Below, piece after piece: positions 1 through 6,779 of a stretch of DNA of 24,318 nt; position 1 is the stretch's first letter, and each line of letters opens with the position of its first letter. The notes beneath the pieces are model-generated. The model had not been told where the DNA came from. It searched no databases and worked only from the letters and a program-made list of their open reading frames with translations. The DNA comes from Clostridiales bacterium UBA4696 (GTDB lineage: Bacteria > Bacillota > Clostridia > Oscillospirales > Oscillospiraceae). The DNA lies in assembly GCA_002404795.1 (NCBI GenBank), contig DHKK01000130.1, forward strand, positions 1 to 24,318, given 5' to 3'. The position numbers and the translations under genes are program-made.

Positions 1-155
1 AAAAACGATGCGCCCTTGAGCACACAGACCAGCACGGGGCGCTTGTCGCCAAGCTTGGCGGTCAGATCAGCGCCGAGCTGCTCGACGCGGGCGGCGATGG
101 CTTTCTCGGTAAAAAGGACGCGTTCAATGTCCTGTTCGGGCGTTCTGATGAGCAT
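1..155 (-). CDS. hpt: Hypoxanthine phosphoribosyltransferase, N-terminal part (runs off the window)
   Basis: Only the first 51 codons are present; the gene continues past the left edge. The start reads MLIRTPEQDIERVLFTEKAI and the last visible residues are VLVCVLKGASF, the 'VLKG(A/S)F' strand and loop typical of bacterial HPRT, which binds pyrophosphate/PRPP. The family converts hypoxanthine or guanine plus PRPP to IMP or GMP in the cytoplasm. The ATG (complement of 153-155) follows a GGAGG ribosome-binding site (complement of 161-165) at a normal distance. It diverges from purA, which uses IMP as substrate, so salvage and AMP synthesis share a promoter region. The assignment rests on the N-terminal motif only; the PRPP-binding loop lies outside the window. 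Confidence 0.85.
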   Translation of the reverse strand, partial: MLIRTPEQDIERVLFTEKAIAARVEQLGADLTAKLGDKRPVLVCVLKGASF

Positions 156-200
156 AACTTCCTCCAAATCAGCCGGCGGACCGGCGTTGTCAACATTCCC

Positions 201-229
201 ATTATAATGGAAGACAGAAAATAAGTAAA
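201..229 (-). promoter_or_regulatory. SigA-type promoter for hpt
   Basis: On the minus strand TTTACT (complement of 224-229) lies 17 bp before a perfect TATAAT (complement of 201-206). The start codon is about 45 bp downstream. Confidence 0.7.
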
Positions 230-288
230 ATAGATAACCCTAATCGGCCTCATAAATTTAACTTATCGGAAACATTACGAAACACGCA

Positions 289-317
289 TTTACAAAGCGC
301 GGAAAATGGCATATAAT
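289..317 (+). promoter_or_regulatory. SigA-type promoter for purA-purB
   Basis: TTTACA at 289-294, a 17-bp spacer and a perfect TATAAT at 312-317. Transcription would start near 324, leaving a leader of about 55 nt before purA, too short for a purine riboswitch. No PurR-box pair was recognised by eye. Confidence 0.75.
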
Positions 318-378
318 CGGCCAGGAATGAAAAATAAAACAGAAATTGCGTGAAAAAACGGATAAGGAGTACTGCATT

Positions 379-1653
379 ATGAGCAACTGTGCGATCGTAG
401 GCATCAACTGGGGCGACGAGGGCAAGGGCCGGATGGTCGACCTCATCGCAAGCGGCTATGATATCGTCTGCCGGTATCAGGGCGGCAACAACGCGGGCCA
501 CACCATCGTCAACGAATACGGCAAATTTGCCCTGCATCTCATCCCCTCCGGCATCTGCCTGCCGGGCGTCGTGAACGTCCTCGGCAACGGCGTCGTCATC
601 GACCTCGAGAGCCTGTGCGGCGAGATCGAGACCCTGCAGAAGGCAGGCGTCAGTGTCACGCCGGAAAACTTCAAGATCTCTGAACGCGCGACCATCGTCT
701 TCCCGTACCACCGCGCGCTCGACGGGCTGGAGGAAGCGCGTCTGAAGGACAAGAAATACGGCTCCACCCTGCGCGGCATCGCGCCGGTCTACTCCGACAA
801 GTATCAGAAAAAGACCATCATGATGGGCGAGCTGCTGTACCCGAAGTACCTCGAAAAGCGGCTGGCCAGCATCCTCGAGTGGAAGAACCTGACCATCCAG
901 AATGTCTACGGCGCGGAAGCCTACAAGCTTGAGGACATGCTCGCCTGGTGCCAGGAGTTCGGCTCCAGACTCGCGCCCTATATCTGCGACACCAGCAAGT
1001 ACCTCTACGAGGCGGAAAAGGCCGGCAAGAACATCATGTTTGAGGCCCAGCTGGGCGCGCTGCGCGATATCGACTTCGGCATCTTCCCCTACACCTCCTC
1101 CTCTTCCTCCAACGCGGGCTACGCCTGCGTCGGCGCGGGCATCCCGGGCAGCCATGTCGACCGGACCGTCGGCATCGTCAAGGCCTACTCCACCTGCGTG
1201 GGCGAGGGCCCGTTCACCGCGGAATGGTTCGGCGAGGAAGCCGAGCAGCTGCGCGTGGCAGGCGCGGAATACGGCGCAGCCACCGGCCGTCCGCGCCGTG
1301 TCGGCCCCATCGACCTGGTCGCCACCCGCTACGGCTGCCGCATCCAGGGCGCGACCGAGGTCGCGCTCACGAAGCTCGACGTGCTCTCTTACATGAAGGA
1401 GATCCCCGTCTGCACGCAGTACGAGGTGAACGGCGAGAAGACCGACGATTTCCCCTTCACCGCCGTCATCGACGAGGCCAAGCCCGTCCTCACCACCGTC
1501 CCCGGCTGGGGCTGCGATATCTCCGGCGTCCGCAAGTATGAGGATCTGCCGCAGGCCGCGCGCGACTATGTCGAGTATATCGAAAAGGCCATCGGCGTGC
1601 GCATCAGCTACGTCTCCGTCGGCGCGGGCCGCGACGAGATCATCTACCGCTGA
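379..1653 (+). CDS. purA: Adenylosuccinate synthetase
   Basis: 424 residues, close to the usual 425-435. The enzyme joins IMP and aspartate using GTP, the first committed step to AMP. The N-terminus has the GTP-binding loop in the form WGDEGKGRMVD (residue after GKG is Arg rather than the usual Lys), followed by RYQGGNNAGHT with the catalytic His and HLIPSGI. Further on, GSTLRGIAPVYSDK occupies the place of the canonical GTTGRGIGPAYEDK segment that contacts IMP, so this is a divergent PurA subtype that I associate with Clostridia. FEAQLGALRDIDFG and ATGRPRRVG (the Arg-rich aspartate loop) are intact. The ATG at 379 is chosen over an in-frame upstream codon because AAGGAG (364-369) sits 9 nt before it. 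purB follows after 17 bp, forming an operon with the next step of the pathway. Confidence 0.96.
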   Translation: MSNCAIVGINWGDEGKGRMVDLIASGYDIVCRYQGGNNAGHTIVNEYGKFALHLIPSGICLPGVVNVLGNGVVIDLESLCGEIETLQKAGVSVTPENFKISERATIVFPYHRALDGLEEARLKDKKYGSTLRGIAPVYSDKYQKKTIMMGELLYPKYLEKRLASILEWKNLTIQNVYGAEAYKLEDMLAWCQEFGSRLAPYICDTSKYLYEAEKAGKNIMFEAQLGALRDIDFGIFPYTSSSSSNAGYACVGAGIPGSHVDRTVGIVKAYSTCVGEGPFTAEWFGEEAEQLRVAGAEYGAATGRPRRVGPIDLVATRYGCRIQGATEVALTKLDVLSYMKEIPVCTQYEVNGEKTDDFPFTAVIDEAKPVLTTVPGWGCDISGVRKYEDLPQAARDYVEYIEKAIGVRISYVSVGAGRDEIIYR

Positions 1654-1670
1654 GAAGAAAGGACACTGCC

Positions 1671-3086
1671 ATGAAACCGACGTATGAAAGCCCGCTTGCC
1701 TCGCGCTACGCGTCGAAGACCATGCTGCACCTGTTTTCCCCGGATATGCGCTACGAGACGTGGCGCAGGCTCTGGGTGACGCTGGCCCGGGCGGAGCATA
1801 CGCTCGGCCTGCCGGTCACGCAGCAGCAGGTGGACGAGCTGGCCGCGCACGTCAGCCCCATCGACTATGACGCTGTTGCGAAGCGGGAGAAGGAAGTCCG
1901 CCACGACGTGATGGCGCACATCTACGCCTACGGCCTCGACGCGCCCGGCGCAAAGGGCATCATCCATCTGGGCGCGACGAGCTGCTACGTCACGGACAAC
2001 GCAGATCTCATCATCTACCGCGAGGCGCTGCGGTATCTGGAAAAAGAGCTGAAGGCCGCCATGCGGAACCTCTGCGACTTTGCCGACCGCTATGCCGCCA
2101 TGCCGGCGCTGGCCTATACGCATTACCAGCCCGCCCAGCTGACGACCATCGGCAAGCGCGCGTCCCTCTGGCTGCAGGATCTGCTGCTCGATCTGGAGGA
2201 GCTGCAGGACACACTGCGGGCCTTCCGCTTCCTCGGCTGCCGCGGCACGACCGGCACGGAGGCGAGCTTCGTCGAGCTGTTTGACGGCGATACGGCGAAG
2301 ATCGACGAGATGAACCGGCAGATCGCGGCCGAGTTCGGCTTTGACCGTTGCTACCCGGTCTGCGGGCAGACCTATCCGCGCAAGCTCGACAGCCGGATCC
2401 TGAACGTCCTGTCCTCCATCTGCCAGAGCGCGTGCCGCATGGCGACGGATATCCGCCTGCTGCAGCATGACCGGCAGGTCGAGGAACCGTTCGAGGACAA
2501 GCAGATCGGCTCGTCCGCCATGCCGTACAAGCGCAACCCCATGCGCTGTGAGCGCATCTGCTCGCTGGCAAGATACGTCATCGCCGACGCGCAGAACGCG
2601 CCCATGACCGCCATGACCCAGTGGCTCGAGCGCACGCTCGACGATTCGGCCAACCGCCGCATCAGCCTGCCGGAGGCGTTCCTTGCCACCGACGGCGTGC
2701 TGCGGCTCGTGCAGAACGTCACAAAGGGGCTGCACGTCAACGAGAAGATCGTGGAGAAGCTCGTGTGGGATTATCTGCCGTTCATCGCGACGGAAAATCT
2801 GATGATGGCCGCCGTCAAGCGCGGCGGCGACCGCCAGCAGCTGCACGAGATTATCCGCGAGGCCTCCATGGCGGAGACCGCGAAGATGAAAAACGGCGAG
2901 AGCTGGGATCTGGTCGCCCAGCTGGCCGCCCGGCCGGAATTCGGCATGCGCGCCGAGGAGATCCGCGCCGAGCTCACGCCCAGCCGCTACATCGGCCGCT
3001 GCCCGGAGCAGGTCGCCGCGCTCACGGCCGCCTGCCGCACCCTGATCGGCAGCGACGCGCAGAGCGCGGAGGAGATCACGCTCTGA
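1671..3086 (+). CDS. purB: Adenylosuccinate lyase, vertebrate-ADSL-like type
   Basis: 471 residues, in the fumarase/aspartase superfamily. It eliminates fumarate from adenylosuccinate (to AMP) and from SAICAR in the de novo pathway. The signature loop GSSAMPYKRNPM is intact (near residues 283-294), with the catalytic Ser in its GSS. HDVMAHIYAYG and GIIHLGATSCYVTDNADLI near residues 80-115 include the substrate-binding TS pair, and ERTLDDSANRRISLPEAFL is the C-terminal active-site region. The N-terminus (YESPLASRYAS) and overall length resemble animal ADSL much more than the shorter B. subtilis PurB of about 430 residues; this comparison is from memory. It starts at an ATG after AGAAAGGA, 17 bp behind purA, and shares the purA promoter. 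Confidence 0.95.
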   Translation: MKPTYESPLASRYASKTMLHLFSPDMRYETWRRLWVTLARAEHTLGLPVTQQQVDELAAHVSPIDYDAVAKREKEVRHDVMAHIYAYGLDAPGAKGIIHLGATSCYVTDNADLIIYREALRYLEKELKAAMRNLCDFADRYAAMPALAYTHYQPAQLTTIGKRASLWLQDLLLDLEELQDTLRAFRFLGCRGTTGTEASFVELFDGDTAKIDEMNRQIAAEFGFDRCYPVCGQTYPRKLDSRILNVLSSICQSACRMATDIRLLQHDRQVEEPFEDKQIGSSAMPYKRNPMRCERICSLARYVIADAQNAPMTAMTQWLERTLDDSANRRISLPEAFLATDGVLRLVQNVTKGLHVNEKIVEKLVWDYLPFIATENLMMAAVKRGGDRQQLHEIIREASMAETAKMKNGESWDLVAQLAARPEFGMRAEEIRAELTPSRYIGRCPEQVAALTAACRTLIGSDAQSAEEITL

Positions 3087-3121
3087 GCCGGAATTTGAAC
3101 AAACATAAAGAGTCGCCGGCC

Positions 3122-3682
3122 GTGAACCTCTGGTTCTACGACTCCGGCACCTACGCGCCGGAGGGGCAGGGCAAGTACGACTGGGTCCGGCAGGACCAGC
3201 TCGACTGCTACCTGCGGACCGAGGCCGCTCTTGTGGAGAAAAATGGTGGGACGCTCGGCGAAGCGCCGTGCCCGCCGGACCAGAACGGGGGCGAATTCGA
3301 CGCGTGGAAGCAGGGCGGCGACATCGTCGCGGGCTTCTTCGGCCACGACCATGTGAACGACTTCATCATCCCCTATGAGGGCATCGATCTGGTCAATACG
3401 AACGGCACCGGCTTTTATATCTACGGTGCCGGGGAACTGCACGGCGCGCGGCTCGTGACCCTGCACGAGTCGGATCCCGCCGCCTACGAGACGCAGATGC
3501 TCTATTATAAGGATCTGATCGGCACGAAGCTGCCGTTCGGCTTTGCGGGCACCTGGGGCGCGTATGTGCAGCGGATCGTGCTGCTGGCCGTGGGCGCGCT
3601 GGTGCTCGTCGGCGCTGGCGTGACGGTTCTTGTGGTCCGGCTGGTGAAAAAGAGCCGGAATAAAAGGAAAGCAACACAATAA
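3122..3682 (+). pseudogene. Decayed metallophosphoesterase remnant with C-terminal membrane anchor
   Basis: An open stretch of about 186 codons whose recognisable homology begins at NLWFYDSGTY and includes FFGHDHVNDF, the C-terminal GHxH metal-binding motif of calcineurin-like phosphoesterases, then a hydrophobic segment (about 20 residues, IVLLAVGALVLV) and a basic tail KKSRNKRK. The catalytic N-terminal motifs (DxH, GDxxD, GNHD/E) are absent, and upstream the same frame is only a shadow inside purB. The family also normally has a His-containing strand (FQHI-like) between the region matching EAALVEKNGG and that matching LGEAPCPP; here the two are almost fused, suggesting an internal in-frame deletion. 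No convincing start or ribosome-binding site exists; a GTG at 3122 is the best formal start. Most likely a relic, though a short membrane protein cannot be excluded. Confidence 0.75.
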
Positions 3683-3691
3683 GACCAAAAT

Positions 3692-3717
3692 CCGGGACGC
3701 GCCGCGCCCCGGGTTTT
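3692..3717 (+). terminator. Rho-independent terminator after purAB and the remnant
   Basis: A GC-rich stem (CCGGGACGCG opposite CGCGCCCCGG with one A/C mismatch, inner pairs probably open) followed by TTTT. It starts 10 bp after the remnant's stop codon. Confidence 0.7.
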
Positions 3718-3778
3718 GCTTATGATAGATATGCACAAAATCAATGAAGAAAAATTGTCCGATGCGTACAAAAATCAA

Positions 3779-3806
3779 TTGACAATTCCCAAAAACATGC
3801 TATAAC
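3779..3806 (+). promoter_or_regulatory. Promoter for the MATE gene, with palindrome over the -35 box
   Basis: TTGACA at 3779-3784, a 16-bp spacer and TATAAC at 3801-3806. The -35 box lies inside a perfect 5-1-5 palindrome AATTGACAATT (3777-3787), and a further AATTGTC occurs at 3753-3759. These could be a repressor operator, for example of a MarR-type protein; that is inference. Confidence 0.65.
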
Positions 3807-3847
3807 TAATGCTCGTGACAAAAACACGTGCAAAGGAGCTCCGCACC

Positions 3848-5215
3848 ATGACGCATGATTTGACGACCGGCAAGCCGCTGCGGGATATCTGGCAGTTCGC
3901 AGTTCCGGTGCTGTTTGGACTTTTGCTGCAGCAGGTGTATTCGCTGGTCGATACGGCGATCGTCGGCCACGCGCTGGGCGTGATGGCCCTGGGCGGCGTC
4001 GGCGCGACAGGCTCGGTCAACTTCCTGGTCATTGGCTTCTGCAGTGGGCTGTGCACCGGCATGGCCATCCCGCTGGCGCAGGCCTTCGGCGCGGGCGACT
4101 ACCGGCAGCTGCGCCGGTATGTGGCGGGCTGCGTATGGCTGGGCATCGCGATGTCCGCGCTGCTTCTGGCGGCGACGCTGCCGACGACGCGGGCGCTGCT
4201 GAAGCTCATGGGCACGCCGGAGGAGCAGATGGGCTACGCCTACGACTACATCTTCATCGTCTTCATCGGCATTCCGGCGACGATCCTCTATAATATGGGC
4301 GCCTGCGTGCTGCGTGCGCTCGGCGACAGCAAGTCGCCGGTGTGGTTCCTGGCCATCGCGTCCGTCATCAATATCGTGCTCGACCTGCTGACGGTCTGCG
4401 TGCTGGGCATGGGCGTGGCCGGCGCGGCGATCGCGACGGTCGTCTCGCAGCTGGGCTCCGGCGTGCTCTGCGTGTGGTATATGCGGAAGCATTTTGAGGT
4501 TTTGCGCATGGAGAAGGACGACTGGCGGCTGCGGAAGGCGGAGGCCCTGCGGCTGCTCGGCATGGGCGTGCCGGTCGGGCTGCAGTTTTCCATCACGGCC
4601 ATCGGCTCCGTCATGCTGCAGAGCGCGGTCAACTCGCTCGGCGCGGTCTGCGTGTCGGGCGTGGCGGTGGCCTCAAAGATCTATATGCTGCTCTGCTGCC
4701 CGTTTGACGCGCTGGCCATGGCTGCGACCAACTTTACCGGCCAGAATCTCGGCGCGGGCAAATATGACCGCATCCGGCAGGGCACCTATGCCTGCCTGCT
4801 GCTCGGCATCATCTACTGCGCGATGTATATCGTGATCGCGCGCTTCGGCACGCAGTATCTGGTGCTGCTGTTCATGAACGCCGACGAGGCACAGAGCGTG
4901 CTGGACTATACACAGCGCATGAGCTACGCCTATGCCTACGGCACGCCGCTGCTGCTGGGTGTCAACGTCTTCCGCCTGTCGATCCAGGGGATGGGCTACA
5001 GCCGCCTGTCGCTTGTCTCCGGGCTTCTGGAGATGATCGCGCGCACGGCGGTGAGCGTCTGGGCGGTGCCGCAGTTCGGCTTTGCGGCGGCCTGTCTGGC
5101 CAGCCCTCTGGCCTGGGCGCTGGCGGACTGCTTCCTGATCCCGGCCTATTACGGCTGTCTGAACGCCCGCCGCCGCGAGGCGGCCCGCGTCCGCAAAGAG
5201 CTGCCGACCGAATAA
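3848..5215 (+). CDS. MATE-family multidrug/Na+ efflux protein
   Basis: 455 residues with about 12 hydrophobic segments arranged as two MatE repeats. The N-terminus (PLRDIWQFAVPVLFGLLLQQ) and VYSLVDTAIVGHALG are typical of the family, as are RALGDSK in the first half and NFTGQNLGAGKYDRI in the second. Such proteins exchange Na+ or H+ for cationic drugs or metabolites across the cytoplasmic membrane. The ATG at 3848 is preferred to an in-frame ATG at 3809: AAGGAG (3833-3838) is 9 nt upstream of 3848, whereas 3809 falls only 2 bp after the -10 box. It is monocistronic, with its own promoter and a terminator at 5224. The substrate cannot be read from the sequence. Confidence 0.93.
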   Translation: MTHDLTTGKPLRDIWQFAVPVLFGLLLQQVYSLVDTAIVGHALGVMALGGVGATGSVNFLVIGFCSGLCTGMAIPLAQAFGAGDYRQLRRYVAGCVWLGIAMSALLLAATLPTTRALLKLMGTPEEQMGYAYDYIFIVFIGIPATILYNMGACVLRALGDSKSPVWFLAIASVINIVLDLLTVCVLGMGVAGAAIATVVSQLGSGVLCVWYMRKHFEVLRMEKDDWRLRKAEALRLLGMGVPVGLQFSITAIGSVMLQSAVNSLGAVCVSGVAVASKIYMLLCCPFDALAMAATNFTGQNLGAGKYDRIRQGTYACLLLGIIYCAMYIVIARFGTQYLVLLFMNADEAQSVLDYTQRMSYAYAYGTPLLLGVNVFRLSIQGMGYSRLSLVSGLLEMIARTAVSVWAVPQFGFAAACLASPLAWALADCFLIPAYYGCLNARRREAARVRKELPTE

Positions 5216-5223
5216 GCAGCGAA

Positions 5224-5257
5224 AGACCGGCTGTCCATCCAGGAAGCCGGTCTGTTT
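5224..5257 (+). terminator. Rho-independent terminator after the MATE gene
   Basis: Perfect 9-bp stem AGACCGGCT / AGCCGGTCT with a 12-nt loop, followed by a short GTTT tract. The weak T-run makes it a modest terminator. Confidence 0.55.
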
Positions 5258-5337
5258 CACATTCTGCACAAATCCGCGTCCAGCGGCTTGCATACCAGAC
5301 TGATCCATGATAAGGTAAAAGCAAAGGAGGCGGTACC

Positions 5338-5757
5338 ATGAAGATCTCGACCAAGGGGCGCTATGCGCTGCGGCTGCTGCTGGATATCGCGCAGAATCAG
5401 CAGGACGGATTCGTCTCGCTCAAGGAGATCGCCGAGCGGCAGGAGGTCTCCAAAAAGTATCTCGAGCAGATCATCCCGCTTCTGAGCCGGGCGGAGCTGC
5501 TGCAGACCTCGCGCGGCTATCAGGGCGGCTACCGCCTGTGCCGCGCGCCGGAGGACTATACGGTCTACGAGATCCTGTCCGTGGCCGAGGGCGGGCTTGC
5601 GCCTGTCGCCTGTCTGGACCAGCCGGAAAACACCTGCCCCCGCGCGCCGGACTGCCTGACGCTCCCGGTCTGGGAGGGGCTGGAGAAGACGATCCGCGAC
5701 TATCTGCGCTCGATCACACTGCAGACGATCCTGGACGGGAAGGTTCACCTGAAATAA
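5338..5757 (+). CDS. Rrf2-family transcriptional regulator with three conserved-type cysteines
   Basis: 139 residues, the usual Rrf2 length. The N-terminus MKISTKGRYALRLLLDIA begins the winged helix-turn-helix; SLKEIAERQEVSKKYLEQII is the recognition region and RGYQGGYRL the wing. Cys92, Cys100 and Cys106 (C-x7-C-x5-C) lie where IscR carries its [2Fe-2S] ligands (C-x5-C-x5-C), so this may be an Fe-S or redox sensor; CymR-type members without a cluster are the alternative. AAAGGAGG (5323-5330) lies 7 nt before the ATG. No isc/suf or cys genes are adjacent, so its regulon is not shown by context. The promoter is unclear (TTGCAT at 5288 is a possible -35). Confidence 0.92.
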   Translation: MKISTKGRYALRLLLDIAQNQQDGFVSLKEIAERQEVSKKYLEQIIPLLSRAELLQTSRGYQGGYRLCRAPEDYTVYEILSVAEGGLAPVACLDQPENTCPRAPDCLTLPVWEGLEKTIRDYLRSITLQTILDGKVHLK

Positions 5758-5763
5758 GCGCAC

Positions 5764-5796
5764 AAGGCCGCCGGGCTTGCCCGGCGGCCTTATTTT
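5764..5796 (+). terminator. Strong rho-independent terminator after the Rrf2 gene
   Basis: A perfect 13-bp GC-rich stem (5764-5776 with 5779-5791) followed by ATTTT. It lies between convergent genes. The T-run is present only for plus-strand transcription, so it mainly ends the Rrf2 transcript; it overlaps the end of the FIST gene by 2 bp. Confidence 0.85.
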
Positions 5797-6646
5797 ACCG
5801 CTTTTTGATGCACAGCTTGGAGAGCATGAGATTGCCGAACTCGGTCTGGCCGCCCACGGTGCAGACCTCGCCGAACAGGAACAGGCCGAGGCCCGGGCTG
5901 TGCAGCTCGGCGGGCAGGATGCCCTTGAGCCCGGCGCAGCCGAAGATGAGCGCGTCCGGATCGTCATAGAACGCCTGCATCCGGGGAAGGACGGTCTCGG
6001 GCTTTGCCAGCCGCAGCGTCATCTGCGGGCAAAGATCCCGGCCGGAGACGAGCTTTCCGCCCGCGCACGACAGATGCGCGTTGACGCCGAGCGGGTCGGT
6101 CAGCGTGACGTGCTCAAAGTCCGTCTCGCCGAAGCCGAGCGCGGCGCGCTTTTCCCGGTACCACGCGAGCGCATCACGGCCGTTGATGGTGTCGATCACG
6201 CGCGGGTCGGAGAAGGTCAGCGTGCAGCCCTCCAGCAGCTCCGTGTGCAGGTTTTCCGTCACGGCCTCAAACTGATACCGCTCGTCCTCCAGCAGCAGAA
6301 CGGCGGCTTCCCCGCCGCCGGGGATCCGGTGGCTCCGGCCCGTGACCGGGTCGATGGCGGCCGCGCCGCCCGCCATAGGGCAGGGGAGGCGGCGGTGCAG
6401 CTCGCGCAGGAAGGCGTTTTCCCCTCCCGCGTTGCCGAAGAGGACGATCGCCGCCTGCGGCGCACTTGCCGGGAGCCGCGCGAGGATATCGGCGTAGCTG
6501 CCTGTCAGCGCCGTGCCGCGCACGTCGCGGGCAAAGCGCTGCGTGTTGGGCACTGCCGGGTCCCAGCAGCCGGTCATGCCATAAGAGGCCGCGCCGAACG
6601 CGCCGGGCAGAAGCTCCTGCACGGGCGTCACAAAGATCAGATCCAT
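5795..6646 (-). CDS. FIST-domain protein (putative small-ligand sensor)
   Basis: 283 residues, shorter than many FIST proteins. The first half has strands and a Gly-rich turn (PMAGGAAAIDPVTGR, near residues 89-103) like the FIST N domain. The C-terminal part ends in FGCAGLKGILP ... LGLFLFGEVCTVGGQTEFGN, matching the FIST C pattern (G-x-x-x-x-GE-x-x-x-V-GG-x-x-x-x-x-N). FIST domains are proposed to bind small ligands such as amino acids, often in signalling proteins; here no kinase, cyclase or methyl-acceptor domain is attached. No signal peptide or membrane segment is visible. The ATG follows GGAGG (complement of 6653-6657). It diverges from the M3 peptidase gene across a 133-bp region with two back-to-back promoters, so a link to peptide use is possible but unproven. 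Confidence 0.75.
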   Translation of the reverse strand: MDLIFVTPVQELLPGAFGAASYGMTGCWDPAVPNTQRFARDVRGTALTGSYADILARLPASAPQAAIVLFGNAGGENAFLRELHRRLPCPMAGGAAAIDPVTGRSHRIPGGGEAAVLLLEDERYQFEAVTENLHTELLEGCTLTFSDPRVIDTINGRDALAWYREKRAALGFGETDFEHVTLTDPLGVNAHLSCAGGKLVSGRDLCPQMTLRLAKPETVLPRMQAFYDDPDALIFGCAGLKGILPAELHSPGLGLFLFGEVCTVGGQTEFGNLMLSKLCIKKR

Positions 6647-6676
6647 AAGATCCCTCCTGCGTGAACATTTTTCTTT

Positions 6677-6705
6677 ATCCTAGCACGATTTGCCCGCGAG
6701 TGCAA
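6677..6705 (-). promoter_or_regulatory. Promoter for the FIST gene
   Basis: On the minus strand TTGCAC (complement of 6700-6705), a 17-bp spacer, then TAGGAT (complement of 6677-6682), about 31 bp before the start codon. Confidence 0.6.
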
Positions 6706-6715
6706 GACACAGGCG

Positions 6716-6745
6716 TTGCGCGCAGCCGGACGAATATGCTATAAT
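6716..6745 (+). promoter_or_regulatory. Extended -10 promoter for the M3 peptidase gene
   Basis: TTGCGC at 6716-6721, an 18-bp spacer and TATAAT at 6740-6745 preceded by TGC (extended -10). The -35 boxes of this and the FIST promoter are only 10 bp apart, back to back. Confidence 0.7.
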
Positions 6746-6779
6746 CAAAATCACAACACAACATTGAAGGGAGAACCCC

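Noticed and set aside
324..378. Purine riboswitch in the purA leader
   Set aside because: The leader is only about 55 nt and shows no purine-aptamer loops or terminator.
2621..3682. Single 353-residue plus-strand gene reaching from inside purB to the phosphoesterase remnant
   Set aside because: The part before about 3110 is an Arg/Ala-rich out-of-frame shadow of purB; only the last part has homology.
3809..3847. Earlier ATG for the MATE gene
   Set aside because: It lies only 2 bp beyond the -10 box, before the likely transcription start, and lacks a ribosome-binding site; the ATG at 3848 has AAGGAG.
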